In this document: in pieces, positions 44,301 through 53,237 of the stretch
Layout of the letters: each line of letters starts with the position of its first letter
How positions within the stretch are numbered: position 1 is the first letter of the stretch
Source of the DNA: Rhodocista pekingensis
Lineage (GTDB): Bacteria; Pseudomonadota; Alphaproteobacteria; Azospirillales; Azospirillaceae
Direction: 5' to 3'
NCBI RefSeq assembly: GCF_042665545.1
Contig: NZ_JBHTCM010000004.1
Coordinates: 186,001-250,000, forward strand
DNA: 64,000 nucleotides
Translations under genes and position numbers: made by a program
Notes under the pieces: model-generated
The model's input: only the letters and a program-made list of their open reading frames with translations
Database searches by the model: none
What the model was told of the DNA's origin: nothing

Positions 44301-45659
44301 TCAGGTGCGGCGCTTGATCCACTCCTCCATCCACTTGATGTCGTAGTTGCCGGCGACGAAGTCGGGCTCGGAGATGATCCGCTGATGCAACGGGATGGAG
44401 GTGTCCACCCCGTCGATCACGAACTCGCCGAGCGCCCGGCGCAGCCGCATCAGGCATTCGGTGCGGTTGTTCCCGTGGACGATCAGCTTGGCGATCATGC
44501 TGTCGTAGTGGGGCGGCACGCGGTAGCCGTCATAGAGCGCGGAATCCACCCGCACACCCAGCCCGCCCGGCGCATGGTACTGCCGGATCAGCCCTGGGGA
44601 CGGGGTGAAGGTGTCCGGGTGCTCGGCGTTGATGCGGCACTCGATGGAGTGGCCGTTGAAGCGGATGTCCGCCTGGGTGTAGCCCAGCGGCTGCCCGGCG
44701 GCGACCCGGATCTGCTCGCGCACCAGATCGACGCCGGTCACCATCTCGGTGATGGTGTGCTCGATCTGGAGGCGGGTGTTCATCTCGATGAAGTAGAACT
44801 GCCCGTTCTCGTACAGGAACTCCATCGTGCCGACGCCGCGGTAACCCAGCGACTGGGCCGTGCGGGCGGCCAGAGCGCCGATCCACTCCCGCTGCTCGAC
44901 CGTGAGCGCGGGCGAGGGGGCTTCCTCGATCACCTTCTGGTGCCGGCGCTGGACCGAGCAGTCGCGCTCGCCGAAATGCACGACGGTGCCGTAGTTGTCG
45001 CCGAGAAGCTGGATCTCGATGTGGCGGGGGTTCGCCAGATACTTCTCGATGTAGACCTGATCGTTGCCGAAGGCGGCGCGCGCCTCGCCGCGGGCGAGCT
45101 GATAGGCCTCGCGGAGCTGGTCGCGGTTCCAGGCCACCTTCATGCCCTTGCCGCCACCGCCCGCCGCGGCCTTGATCAGGATCGGATAGCCGATCTGCTC
45201 GGCCACCGCCGAGGCGTCCTCGAAGTCACGCACCGGCCCGTCCGAGCCGGGGACACAGGGCAGGCCCAGCTCGATCACCGTCTTCTTGGCGGTGACCTTG
45301 TCGCCCATGATCCGGATATGCTCCGGCGTCGGGCCGATCCAGGTGAAGCCGTGCTCGATCACCATCTCGGCGAACTGGGCGTTCTCGGCCATGAAGCCGA
45401 TGCCCGGATGGATGGCGTCGGCCCCCGTGATGGTGGCCGCCGACAGGATCGCCGGGATGTTGAGATAGCTGTCCTTGGAAGCCGCCGGCCCGATGCAGAC
45501 GCTCTCGTCGGCCAGCCGGACATGCATGGCGTCAGCGTCGGCGGTGGAATGGACCGCGACCGTGCGGATGCCCATTTCCTGGCAGGCGCGGTGGATGCGA
45601 AGGGCGATCTCGCCGCGGTTGGCGATCAGGACCTTCTCGAAAAGAGCGTCGGAGGACAT
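44301..45659 (-). CDS. accC: Biotin carboxylase subunit of acetyl-CoA carboxylase
   Basis: Carboxylates biotin on AccB with ATP and bicarbonate, the first half-reaction of fatty acid synthesis. ATG 45659 gives 452 residues starting SSDALFEKVLIANRGEIALRIHRAC. ATP-grasp features include KAAAGGGGKGMK, the HFGERDCSVQRRHQKVIEEAPSPAL motif and FYFIEMNTRLQIEHTITE, with GYRVPPHYDSMIAKLIVHG near the end. The gene begins seven bases after the accB stop on the minus strand. The MNTRLQIEH motif differs slightly from the usual MNTRIQVEH but keeps the key residues. Confidence 0.97.
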   Translation of the reverse strand: MSSDALFEKVLIANRGEIALRIHRACQEMGIRTVAVHSTADADAMHVRLADESVCIGPAASKDSYLNIPAILSAATITGADAIHPGIGFMAENAQFAEMVIEHGFTWIGPTPEHIRIMGDKVTAKKTVIELGLPCVPGSDGPVRDFEDASAVAEQIGYPILIKAAAGGGGKGMKVAWNRDQLREAYQLARGEARAAFGNDQVYIEKYLANPRHIEIQLLGDNYGTVVHFGERDCSVQRRHQKVIEEAPSPALTVEQREWIGALAARTAQSLGYRGVGTMEFLYENGQFYFIEMNTRLQIEHTITEMVTGVDLVREQIRVAAGQPLGYTQADIRFNGHSIECRINAEHPDTFTPSPGLIRQYHAPGGLGVRVDSALYDGYRVPPHYDSMIAKLIVHGNNRTECLMRLRRALGEFVIDGVDTSIPLHQRIISEPDFVAGNYDIKWMEEWIKRRT

Positions 45660-45666
45660 GCCGTGG

Positions 45667-46125
45667 TCACTCGATGACCAGAAGGACTTCACCGAACTCG
45701 ACCGGCTGCGCGTCCTCGACCAGGATCTGGGTCACGGTGCCGGCCTTCGGGGCCTTGATCGGGTTCATCACCTTCATGGCTTCGATGATCAGCACGGTCT
45801 GGCCGGCCTTCACCGTGTCGCCCTGGCGGACGAAGGGGGCGGCGCCCGGCTCCGGTGCCGCGTAGGCGGTGCCGACCATGGGCGACTTCAGCGCCCCCGG
45901 GTGCGCCGCCGGCGGGGCGGCGGGGACCGGGGCTGCCGGCGCGGGTGCCGGTGCGGCGGCGGCGACCACCGGGGCCGCCTGGACCACCGTCTGCGCCGCC
46001 AGCGACTGCCGCGTCATCCGGATGCGGCGGTCGCCCTCGGCGTACTCGATCTCCGTAAGGCCGGTTTCCTCCAGCAGGTTCGCCAGCTTACGGACGAACT
46101 CGCTGTCCAAGTCGAAGGTGCTCAT
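45667..46125 (-). CDS. accB: Biotin carboxyl carrier protein of acetyl-CoA carboxylase
   Basis: Carries biotin between AccC and the carboxyltransferase. The 152-residue product has an N-terminal part (residues 1-45), an Ala/Pro-rich flexible linker (about 48-76) and the biotinyl domain with EAMKVMN; the biotinylated lysine is residue 118. GGGGGACAGGA upstream of ATG 46125 is a good ribosome binding site. It lies between aroQ and accC, a common arrangement. Confidence 0.97.
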   Translation of the reverse strand: MSTFDLDSEFVRKLANLLEETGLTEIEYAEGDRRIRMTRQSLAAQTVVQAAPVVAAAAPAPAPAAPVPAAPPAAHPGALKSPMVGTAYAAPEPGAAPFVRQGDTVKAGQTVLIIEAMKVMNPIKAPKAGTVTQILVEDAQPVEFGEVLLVIE

Positions 46126-46156
46126 GTCGTGCAGTCCTGTCCCCCTGCGGCTCCGG

Positions 46157-46615
46157 TCAGGCTGCGCCGGGCGCGTCGATCAGCCGGGCGACGGCCTCAA
46201 GCGCCAGGATGTAGCCATGCGAACCGAAGCCGCAAATGACCCCGCGCGCGACCGTGGACACATGGGAATGGTGTCGGAACGGTTCGCGGCGGAAGATGTT
46301 GCTCAAATGCACCTCGACCACGGGAAGATCGACCGCCTGGAGCGCGTCGAGTATGGCGATGGAGGTGTGGCTGTATGCCCCGGCGTTGATCAGGATCGCG
46401 TCATGCTCGCCGCGCGCCTCCTGGATCCAGGTGACAAGCTCGCCTTCGTGGTTGGACTGGCGGAAGTCGATGTCCAGTCCGAGCCGGGCCGCCGTCTCCT
46501 GGCAGGAGGCTTCGATGTCGTCGAGCGTCTCCGAGCCATAGATATGCGGTTCCCGCGTGCCGAGCAGGTTCAGGTTGGGCCCGTTCAGGACAAGCACGGA
46601 AGGCTGGATCGCCAC
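46157..46615 (-). CDS. aroQ: 3-dehydroquinate dehydratase, type II
   Basis: Converts 3-dehydroquinate to 3-dehydroshikimate in the shikimate pathway. The 152-residue product has VLNGPNLNLLGTREPHIYG (with the catalytic Tyr/Arg loop), RQSNHEGELVTWIQEA, ILINAGAYSHTSIAILDAL and EVHLSNIFRREPFRHHS, all type II hallmarks. The start is GTG 46615, with only a weak ribosome binding site. It heads the aroQ-accB-accC minus-strand unit. Confidence 0.96.
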   Translation of the reverse strand: MAIQPSVLVLNGPNLNLLGTREPHIYGSETLDDIEASCQETAARLGLDIDFRQSNHEGELVTWIQEARGEHDAILINAGAYSHTSIAILDALQAVDLPVVEVHLSNIFRREPFRHHSHVSTVARGVICGFGSHGYILALEAVARLIDAPGAA

Positions 46616-46708
46616 GGAAGTCGCTTTGTTCAGATGTCGCCGGAAGCGGGCCGTTTATAGCACGGCGCGGCCCGAGGGCAATGCTCATCGGGCCGCATCG
46701 ACCCTTGA

Positions 46709-47467
46709 TCAGCCCTGCTTTTCCTTGGCCGCGGCGCGTGCGGTCTTGAACAGCTCCAGGAACGTGTCCTTCTCGATGGCGCCGGGAACCAGCGTATCGC
46801 CGATCACGAAGGCCGGGGTGCCCTGGATGCCCAACTGGCGGGCGAGCGCCAGATTGGCGTCGATCTCCGCCTGCACGGACGGGCTCTCCATGTCCTTGCG
46901 CAGCTTCGCCACGTCCAGGCCGGCCTTCTCGGCGATCTGCATCACCGTGTCCTCGTCCAGCCGGCCCTGGTGCTGCATCAGCGCCTCGTGCAGGGGGGCG
47001 TAGCGGTCCTGGGCGCGGGCGGCCAGCGCTGCCTTGGTGGCGACGACCGAACCGGGCCCCAGAATCGGGAATTCCTTCAGCACCAGCTTGACCTTGCCGT
47101 CCTCCTTGAGGGCGGCGTTGCGCTCCGGCTGGCTGTGCTTGCAGTAGCCGCACTGGTAGTCGAAGAACTCGACCAGCACGATGTCGCCCTTGGGGTTGCC
47201 CAGCACCGGCGAAGCCTTGCTGGCGGTGAGCTGCTCCCGGTTGGCCCGGATGGCCTCCACCGTGGCGGCCGCGCTCTCGTCCTGCTGCTTCTTCTCCAGC
47301 GCCTGCACGGCTTCCAGGATGATCTCCGGGTTGGCCAGCAGGTACTCACGCACGATCTGCTCCACCGCCTTGCGGTCGAGGGGCTCGGCGGCCGACGCGG
47401 GCAGGGCGGCGGTGCCGAGGAGACAGGCGGCCAGCAGGGCGGCGGCAACGGAAGAACGGCGGACCAT
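46709..47467 (-). CDS. DsbA-family thiol-disulfide protein, exported
   Basis: Periplasmic thioredoxin-fold oxidoreductase. ATG 47467 with CAGGAG about eight bases upstream gives 252 residues: a signal peptide (VRRSS, hydrophobic core, cleavage near PASAA), an N-terminal helical segment typical of the Com1/BdbD-like DsbA group, then VLVEFFDYQCGYCKHSQP with the redox pair C106/C109, and the cis-Pro loop IQGTPAFVIGD. The CGYC centre suggests an oxidant role. Confidence 0.92.
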   Translation of the reverse strand: MVRRSSVAAALLAACLLGTAALPASAAEPLDRKAVEQIVREYLLANPEIILEAVQALEKKQQDESAAATVEAIRANREQLTASKASPVLGNPKGDIVLVEFFDYQCGYCKHSQPERNAALKEDGKVKLVLKEFPILGPGSVVATKAALAARAQDRYAPLHEALMQHQGRLDEDTVMQIAEKAGLDVAKLRKDMESPSVQAEIDANLALARQLGIQGTPAFVIGDTLVPGAIEKDTFLELFKTARAAAKEKQG

Positions 47468-47620
47468 CGGGGACTCCTGGGGAAGGGCGGCGCCACCTTG
47501 CGCGAGCCCGCATCCCGACGCAAGGGGATGGGGAAAAGGGACAGGGCAGGGATCGGATGCGATTGCGGCGGCAGCAAGGCATGTTCCCGGCGGCCGGCTG
47601 TGCAAGCTGGCCGGCCGGGA

Positions 47621-48988
47621 TCAGCCGTTGCGGTCGGTCGGTCGGCTGTCCACCATGACCCGGATGTCCTGCGCCCTGATCCACTCGGGCGAGCCGGCGG
47701 GCAGGAGCTGTTCTGCCCGGTCGGCATGGAACTTCGCGGCCCGCACGTCACCCCGGGCCAGCGCCTCCTCGGCCATGGAGTAGGCCAGCAGGGGCTGGTT
47801 GTCGGCGCGGCTGTAGGCGCTCGCCAGCAGCCGCCAGATGAAGGAGGAGTAGCGTTCCTTCAGCGCCGCTGCCTGGAGGTTGGCGATGGCCTCGTCCAGC
47901 AACCGGTCGTCCTGCACCTCCAGCAGGGCGTGCGCCAGGGCCGAGCGGAGCAGGCCCGACTCCGGCAGCAGTTCCACGGCGCGGCGGTAGGAAGGCACGG
48001 CCTCCGCCGCCCGGCCGTTCTCGAACAGGATCTGTCCGCGCAGCTCGTGGAAGTAGGGGTTGGTCGGCTCCGCCGCCAGCAGCCCGTCCAGGATTTCCAG
48101 CGCCTTGCCGATCTCGCCCTTCTGATAGAGCCCGATGGCGCGGCCGTAGCGGCCGGCCACGCTGCGGTCGGCCTCGGTGTAGCGGCGCAGGGCCAGATCG
48201 GGGCGCAGGAAGCCGACCAGCTTGGCCTTCATGCGCGCATGCATCTCCGTGAACTCCGCCGGCAGCGGGGAGTCGGAGTGCTTCGATTCCCGCTCGACGA
48301 AGTGCTTGATCACCTCGATACGGTTGCGGGTCAGCGGGTGGGTGCGGACATACTCGACCTGCCGGCTCTCCGGCACCAGTTCCTGGCTCGCCAGCTTCTC
48401 CATGAAGGCCAGCAGCCCGCGGGAGGACCAGCCGATCTTCTCCAGGGTGGACATGGCGAATTCGTCGGCCGATCCCTCCTGGGTGCGGGAGAAGGAGAAG
48501 AAGGTCCGCCGCGCCAGTTCCTGGCCGCCGGCGATGACGCCGGTGCCGACGTCGCCGCGGCCCGATCCGATGGCCGCCGCGAGGCCCAGCAGCATCGCCA
48601 GCGAGGCCACGGTGCTGGCATCCTCGATGGCGTCGCGGCTGCGCGCCAGATGGCCGCCGGCGATGTGGCCCGTCTCGTGCGCCAGCACCCCGATGACCTG
48701 CGAGGCATCGGTGCTTTCCATCAGAAGTCCGGTGTGGACGAAAATATTCTGTCCGCCCGCGACGAAGGCATTGAGCGAATCATCCTTGATGAGACCGATC
48801 GTCACGGCCTCGGGGATGATACCTGATGCCTTGAAAAGCGGGGTGGTATAGGCCTTCAGGATGTGCTCGATTTCCGCATCGCGGATGAAGCTGAGCTGGC
48901 GTTGCGCCATGGCGGGCTGAACCGCCAGCAGAACCGAGACAACCCAGGCCACGGCCGCGTAGGCGAGCCGCTTCGGATACGGACCCAT
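47621..48988 (-). CDS. M48-family metalloprotease with TPR repeats, BepA-like
   Basis: Periplasmic zinc protease of the BepA (YfgC) type, involved in outer-membrane protein quality control. The 455 residues start with a signal peptide (cleavage near QPAMAQ), followed by the M48 domain with HETGH (H104, E105, H108) and the third ligand region EGSADEFAM, and a C-terminal set of TPR-like helices (about 270-430). GGAGGAAAG precedes ATG 48988. A DsbA-like gene lies 153 bases downstream; E. coli BepA also relates to disulfide-linked LptD assembly, which would fit that neighbour. Confidence 0.92.
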   Translation of the reverse strand: MGPYPKRLAYAAVAWVVSVLLAVQPAMAQRQLSFIRDAEIEHILKAYTTPLFKASGIIPEAVTIGLIKDDSLNAFVAGGQNIFVHTGLLMESTDASQVIGVLAHETGHIAGGHLARSRDAIEDASTVASLAMLLGLAAAIGSGRGDVGTGVIAGGQELARRTFFSFSRTQEGSADEFAMSTLEKIGWSSRGLLAFMEKLASQELVPESRQVEYVRTHPLTRNRIEVIKHFVERESKHSDSPLPAEFTEMHARMKAKLVGFLRPDLALRRYTEADRSVAGRYGRAIGLYQKGEIGKALEILDGLLAAEPTNPYFHELRGQILFENGRAAEAVPSYRRAVELLPESGLLRSALAHALLEVQDDRLLDEAIANLQAAALKERYSSFIWRLLASAYSRADNQPLLAYSMAEEALARGDVRAAKFHADRAEQLLPAGSPEWIRAQDIRVMVDSRPTDRNG

Positions 48989-49070
48989 GATGCTTTCCTC
49001 CGGCGTGACGCCGTCCCGCGATGATCAGCACGAAAAATCTGGCGAAGGAAGGGCGGATTTTCGAGGGCAG

Positions 49071-50237
49071 GTGCTGCACGGACCCGGTTGCTGGGACCCG
49101 TCCCGGCGCGGGCGGGTCGCTCCCTTCATGGTGATGGAGGTGCTGCGCGCCGCCAACGAGCGTCAGGCGGCGGGCGGTGACGTGCTCCATCTGGAGATCG
49201 GCCAGCCTTCCACCTCCGCCCCGCGCGGGGTGGTGGCGGCGGCGCATGCGGCCCTGGACCGGGAGGCGATCGGCTATACCGATGCCATGGGCCTGCCCGC
49301 CCTGCGCGACGGCATCGCCCGCTGGTACCGCGACCGCTACGGCGTTTCTGTTCCGGCCGAGCGCATCGCCGTTACGACGGGATCGTCCTGCGCCTTCCTT
49401 CTGAGCTTTCTCGCCGCCTTCTCGCCCGGCGACCGGGTGGCGCTGGCGGCGCCCGGCTATCCCGCCTACCGCAACATCCTCACGGCGCTGGACCTCGTGC
49501 CGGTGGAGATCCCGGCCGGCCCGGAAACCCGCTTCCAGCCGACGGTGGAGCACCTCCAGGCGCTGGACCGGCCGGTGCGCGGCCTGATCGTCGCCAGCCC
49601 CAGCAATCCGGCCGGCACCATGCTGGCCCCGGCGGAGCTGAAGCGCCTGTCCGACTGGTGCGCGGAGAACGGCGTGCGCCTGATCTCCGACGAGCTGTAC
49701 CACGGCATCGACTTCGGCAGCGTGCCGCCGGCCACGGCCCTGTCCTTCGGCGACCGGGCGCTGGTGATCAACAGCTTCTCCAAGTATTTCAGCATGACCG
49801 GCTGGCGCCTGGGCTGGATGATCGTTCCGCCGGAGCTGCTGCGCGCCGTGGAATGCCTGGCGCAGAGCCTGTTCATCTCGCCGCCGGCGCTCTCGCAGTT
49901 CGCCGCCATCGCGGCCTTCGACTGTACCGAGGAGCTGGACGGCCATGTCGCCCGCTACCGGCGCAACCGCGACCGGCTGATCGAGGAGCTGCACGGGGCG
50001 GGCTGGACCCGGCTGGCGCCGGCGGATGGGTCCTTCTACCTCTACGCTGACGTCTCGCACCTGACCGACGACAGCCAGGTCCTCTGCCGCCGACTGCTGG
50101 CGGAGACGGGGGTGGCGATCACGCCGGGCGTGGATTTCGACCGCGAGCGCGGCCACCGCTATGTCCGGCTGAGCTTCGCCGGCAGCGAGGCGGACGTGGT
50201 CGAGGCCGGCCGCCGCATCCGCGCCTGGACACCCTGA
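49071..50237 (+). CDS. PLP-dependent aminotransferase, class I/II
   Basis: Amino acid aminotransferase of fold type I. I use GTG 49071 after GAGGG, giving 388 residues; the frame is open to ATG 48987, but that start would overlap the divergent M48 gene. Visible motifs are the N-terminal SRRGRVAPFMVMEVLRAANER, LHLEIGQPS, TTGSSCAFLL, SPSNPAGTML, SDELYHGIDF, and the PLP lysine in NSFSKYFSMTGWRLGW; the C terminus has RHRYVRLSFA-like GHRYVRLSFAG. The substrate is not determined. Confidence 0.9.
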   Translation: MLHGPGCWDPSRRGRVAPFMVMEVLRAANERQAAGGDVLHLEIGQPSTSAPRGVVAAAHAALDREAIGYTDAMGLPALRDGIARWYRDRYGVSVPAERIAVTTGSSCAFLLSFLAAFSPGDRVALAAPGYPAYRNILTALDLVPVEIPAGPETRFQPTVEHLQALDRPVRGLIVASPSNPAGTMLAPAELKRLSDWCAENGVRLISDELYHGIDFGSVPPATALSFGDRALVINSFSKYFSMTGWRLGWMIVPPELLRAVECLAQSLFISPPALSQFAAIAAFDCTEELDGHVARYRRNRDRLIEELHGAGWTRLAPADGSFYLYADVSHLTDDSQVLCRRLLAETGVAITPGVDFDRERGHRYVRLSFAGSEADVVEAGRRIRAWTP

Positions 50238-50264
50238 CGGGGACGCCAGCTTCCGGAAAAGAAG

Positions 50265-50301
50265 AAGCCGCGGCGACCGGAGGGTCGCCGCGGCTTTTTT
50301 C
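50265..50301 (+). terminator. Terminator after the aminotransferase gene
   Basis: AAGCCGCGGCGACC at 50265-50278 pairs with GGTCGCCGCGGCTT at 50283-50296 around a four-base loop and is followed by a T run. It lies 28 bases past the stop and before the convergent ubiV end, so it may serve both strands. Confidence 0.93.
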
Positions 50302-50319
50302 TGCCCGCCCGCCCGGGGA

Positions 50320-51249
50320 TCAGGCGCCCAGGTCGGACACCATCTCCGGATGGGTGAAGCGGAACCCTTCCACCCCGCTGAAATAGCCGTTGGAGAAGGG
50401 GGCGAAGGTGACCAGCCGCTCCAGCTCCTTGTAGGCGTCGATGGCCGGCATCCGGCCGTCCATGACGTCACGGAACAGCGTGGCGACCGCCACCATGTCC
50501 ACATCGTGCGGCCACAGGCGGAAGTGGCTGACGCCGATCTCCCGGAGCTGGGCCAGCTCCGCGATCAGGTTGCAGATCGTGTAGGAGATCGTCTCCGTAC
50601 CGTTGACGGCCAGGAACTTCTGGCCCTCCAGCGTCTCCACCGTCATGCCGTCCGGATCGTCGGCGCAGACATACTGGCAGCCGTCGCGGTGCAGGTCGCG
50701 GCTGCGGGCGTGGTAGCAGCGCGAGGACACGGCCAGCGGCAGCCGGCCGAACACCTGCACCTCCAGCTCCGCCTGCGGTGCGGCCTTGGCCAGCGCCGCG
50801 ATGGAGGTGGCCGGCAGCTCGCAGGGCAGGGCGACGCGGACGGCTCCCTTGCCCAGGGCGTAGTTCAGCGCGCCCTCGTTGTAGATGTTCACGAACGGGC
50901 CGACGATGTGCGGCTTGCCTTCCAGCATGCGCATGGTCGAGACGTCGTTCGCCTCGATCATCACCTCGGCCGAGGCCGCCGTCTCGCGGAGCTGCTTCAG
51001 CTCGCGGCTCGCCATGATCAGGGACAGCGTGGACAGCACGACGGTCTTGCCGCCGCGCTGGAGCTTCTCGATCAGTTCCGGGATCGCGGGCTCGAAGAAG
51101 GGCGTCCGCTTGGAGCAGATCACCTCACCGATATAGACGACATCCACGGGCGCCTCGTCGGCGATCCGCTTGTAGAAGTCGATCTTCTTCTCCGTCGGCC
51201 AGTTGAACAGGATCGGGCCGAGCGTGAGAACGGGCCGGGACACGGTCAT
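50320..51249 (-). CDS. ubiV: Ubiquinone anaerobic biosynthesis protein UbiV (U32 family)
   Basis: With UbiU forms an Fe-S complex that hydroxylates ubiquinone precursors without oxygen, using prephenate as oxygen donor. The 309-residue U32-family product has cysteines at 45, 178, 191 and 195 (in EVICSKR and CYHARSRDLHRDGCQYVC), matching the four 4Fe-4S ligands known for UbiV. Further motifs are VDVVYIGEVIC and FVNIYNEGALNY. It lies four bases after ubiU on the minus strand; the ubiT-ubiU-ubiV order is complete. Confidence 0.95.
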   Translation of the reverse strand: MTVSRPVLTLGPILFNWPTEKKIDFYKRIADEAPVDVVYIGEVICSKRTPFFEPAIPELIEKLQRGGKTVVLSTLSLIMASRELKQLRETAASAEVMIEANDVSTMRMLEGKPHIVGPFVNIYNEGALNYALGKGAVRVALPCELPATSIAALAKAAPQAELEVQVFGRLPLAVSSRCYHARSRDLHRDGCQYVCADDPDGMTVETLEGQKFLAVNGTETISYTICNLIAELAQLREIGVSHFRLWPHDVDMVAVATLFRDVMDGRMPAIDAYKELERLVTFAPFSNGYFSGVEGFRFTHPEMVSDLGA

Positions 51250-51253
51250 TGCC

Positions 51254-52315
51254 TTACTTCCACTTCCTTTGCAGGGCGCCCGTCGTGGTCCGCGAGCCTT
51301 CGGTGTAGGCCGTCAGCACGTCCTCCGGCACCGGCTCGCCACGCGCCACCGCGTCCACCGCCCGGCGGAACGCCTGGACGACGCTGGTGACGTAGGCGCG
51401 GCCGCGCTGGCGTCCCTCGATCTTCAGGGCCGTGACCCCCGCCTTCATCAGTTCGGGGATCATGGCGACGGCGTTCAGCGAAGCCGGATCCTCGAACACA
51501 TGGTAGGGCTTGCCGTCCACGACGAACTTGCCCTTGCACAGGGTCGGATAGCCGGCCGGCTCGTCGTCGCGGAAGGCGTTGATGGTGAACTCGCCCAGCC
51601 GCATGAAGAGCGTGTCGTTCTCCTGCTTGTAGTGCACACACTCCGCCGGCGAGCAGACGCCGTTCATGTTCGGCGACCGGCCGGTGGCGTAGGAGGACAG
51701 GCTGCACCGGCCCTCCGCCATCACGCACAGGCCGCCGAAGGCGAACACCTCCGTCTCGACGCTGATCTCGGAGTTCAGCTTGGCGATCTCCTCGATCGTC
51801 AGCACGCGCGGCAGCACCACGCGCTTCACCCCGAACTGCTCCTGGTAGAAGGCGATGGAGTCCGCGTTGGAGGCGGAGGCCTGGACCGACAGGTGCAGGC
51901 GCAGGTTCGGATGGTGGCGCGAGGCGTGGTCCAGCAGGCCGATGTCGGCCAGGATCACGGCGTCCACGCCGGCCTTCTCCGCCTCGGCCAGGGCCTTGTG
52001 CCAGGGCCCGGGATTGCCGGCCGTGGGGAAGGTGTTGATCGCGACATAGACCTGGCAGCCGCGCTGGTGCGCGTAGGCCACGCCCTGCGCCAGATCGGCC
52101 GGGGTGAAGTTCAGGCCCGGGAAGTTGCGCGCGTTCGTCTCGTCACGGAAGCCGACATAGACGACATCCGCGCCGGCATCGACGGCGCTGCGCAGGGCGG
52201 CGGGGGTGCCGGCCGGGCAGACCAGCTCCAGCGGGGTGAGCGCCTCGTGGCTCCGGGGCGCGGACAGGGTGCCGGCCGGCCCGGGCGCGGGCCGTGCAAG
52301 GGTCGGTGCCGTCAT
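51254..52315 (-). CDS. ubiU: Ubiquinone anaerobic biosynthesis protein UbiU (U32 family)
   Basis: Partner of UbiV in O2-independent ubiquinone synthesis. The 353-residue product has LELVCPAGTPAALRSAVDAGADVVYVGFRDETNARNFPGLNF near the N terminus, the substrate/Fe-S region GGLCVMAEGRCSLSSYATGRSPNMNGVCSPAECVHY with the family cysteines, and LKIEGRQRGRAYV. About 25 N-terminal residues precede the conserved part. Its start overlaps the ubiT stop by four bases (ATGA). Confidence 0.95.
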   Translation of the reverse strand: MTAPTLARPAPGPAGTLSAPRSHEALTPLELVCPAGTPAALRSAVDAGADVVYVGFRDETNARNFPGLNFTPADLAQGVAYAHQRGCQVYVAINTFPTAGNPGPWHKALAEAEKAGVDAVILADIGLLDHASRHHPNLRLHLSVQASASNADSIAFYQEQFGVKRVVLPRVLTIEEIAKLNSEISVETEVFAFGGLCVMAEGRCSLSSYATGRSPNMNGVCSPAECVHYKQENDTLFMRLGEFTINAFRDDEPAGYPTLCKGKFVVDGKPYHVFEDPASLNAVAMIPELMKAGVTALKIEGRQRGRAYVTSVVQAFRRAVDAVARGEPVPEDVLTAYTEGSRTTTGALQRKWK

Positions 52316-52938
52316 TTCGGGCTCCGCAGCGAATCGGGATGAAGGGAATCGGCGTCGGCGGCGTACCGGCTGCCCCGGCGGCGGAGCAGGCCGCCGGCCA
52401 TGTCGAGCAGGCGCAGCGCCGGGTTGCCGAGCGGCCCCAGCGCGGAGCGCACCTCCTCGATCATGTCGAGGCCGGCCCCGTCCAGCGCGTTGCGCAGGAC
52501 GACCACCGCCCGCGTGTCACCCTCGACGGAGAGGTCGCGGGAGAAGAACAGGGCGTCGCCGTCCAGCGTGCCGTCCACCAGCCCGATCAGCACGTCCAGC
52601 CGGCCGCGGATGCGGGACTTCGGTTTGATCACCGCCCACTTGGCATCCAGGCAGCGGACGCTCAGGTGGTTGTTCTCCAGGCGGACGAGGAACGCCATCG
52701 GCAGATCGATCGGGTCGATCACGACCGTGTCGGACCCGAGATCCGCCAGCGCCTCCAGAATGCCCGGATGGCGGTGGGTCAGGTGGTTGATGGCGAGGCC
52801 GATCGCCGGCTGCAACACGGCGGCGGGCAGGACGCGCATCACCGCCGCGGCGGCAGCGATCTGGTCGGCCGTCAGGGTGGTGCTGTGCCCGCTGGCGCCG
52901 CCGGCATCCGACCAGACCGCAGGTGAAGTTCCTGTCAT
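52312..52938 (-). CDS. ubiT: SCP2-domain lipid-binding protein UbiT
   Basis: Lipid carrier that supports O2-independent ubiquinone synthesis. The 208-residue product has an SCP2 fold (about residues 40-160): AINHLTHRHPGILEALADLGSDTVVIDPIDLPMAFLVRL, IRGRLDVLIGLVDGTLDGDALFFSRDLSVEGDT, VVLRNALDGA. It is the first gene of the ubiTUV operon; start ATG 52938 has a poor ribosome binding site. A palindrome lies about 110 bases upstream. Confidence 0.92.
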   Translation of the reverse strand: MTGTSPAVWSDAGGASGHSTTLTADQIAAAAAVMRVLPAAVLQPAIGLAINHLTHRHPGILEALADLGSDTVVIDPIDLPMAFLVRLENNHLSVRCLDAKWAVIKPKSRIRGRLDVLIGLVDGTLDGDALFFSRDLSVEGDTRAVVVLRNALDGAGLDMIEEVRSALGPLGNPALRLLDMAGGLLRRRGSRYAADADSLHPDSLRSPK

Positions 52939-53047
52939 GGGGAGTAAAACCGCTTACGGACGGACCGGCCGGGGCATCCGGCACGGTGGGTCGAACCCCG
53001 AGAAGACAGGCCCCCCGACGAATCGTCAAGGTCCCGCTGCCGGGGCT

Positions 53048-53070
53048 CTTTGCGGTATTATGCCGCAAAG
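53048..53070. promoter_or_regulatory. Palindrome upstream of ubiTUV
   Basis: CTTTGCGG at 53048-53055 and CCGCAAAG at 53063-53070 form a perfect inverted repeat with a seven-base spacer (TATTATG). It stands in the 299-base gap between ubiT and the next minus-strand gene and may be an operator for the anaerobic quinone operon or a terminator stem for the hydrolase gene. It does not match the FNR consensus. Confidence 0.5.
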
Positions 53071-53237
53071 AAGTAAGTTACGGGAAGGGCACAATATTCT
53101 GTTCGAAGTCGCGCCCGGCGACCCCGTTTCCCGCTCCGACGTTGCTTGCGGTTCCGTACCGGCGCTGCGACTCATTCTTGGTATCTGGCTTGGTGTTGGG
53201 CTTCCCAGGACCGTCCGGTGCCAGGCCCCTCCTTGCG

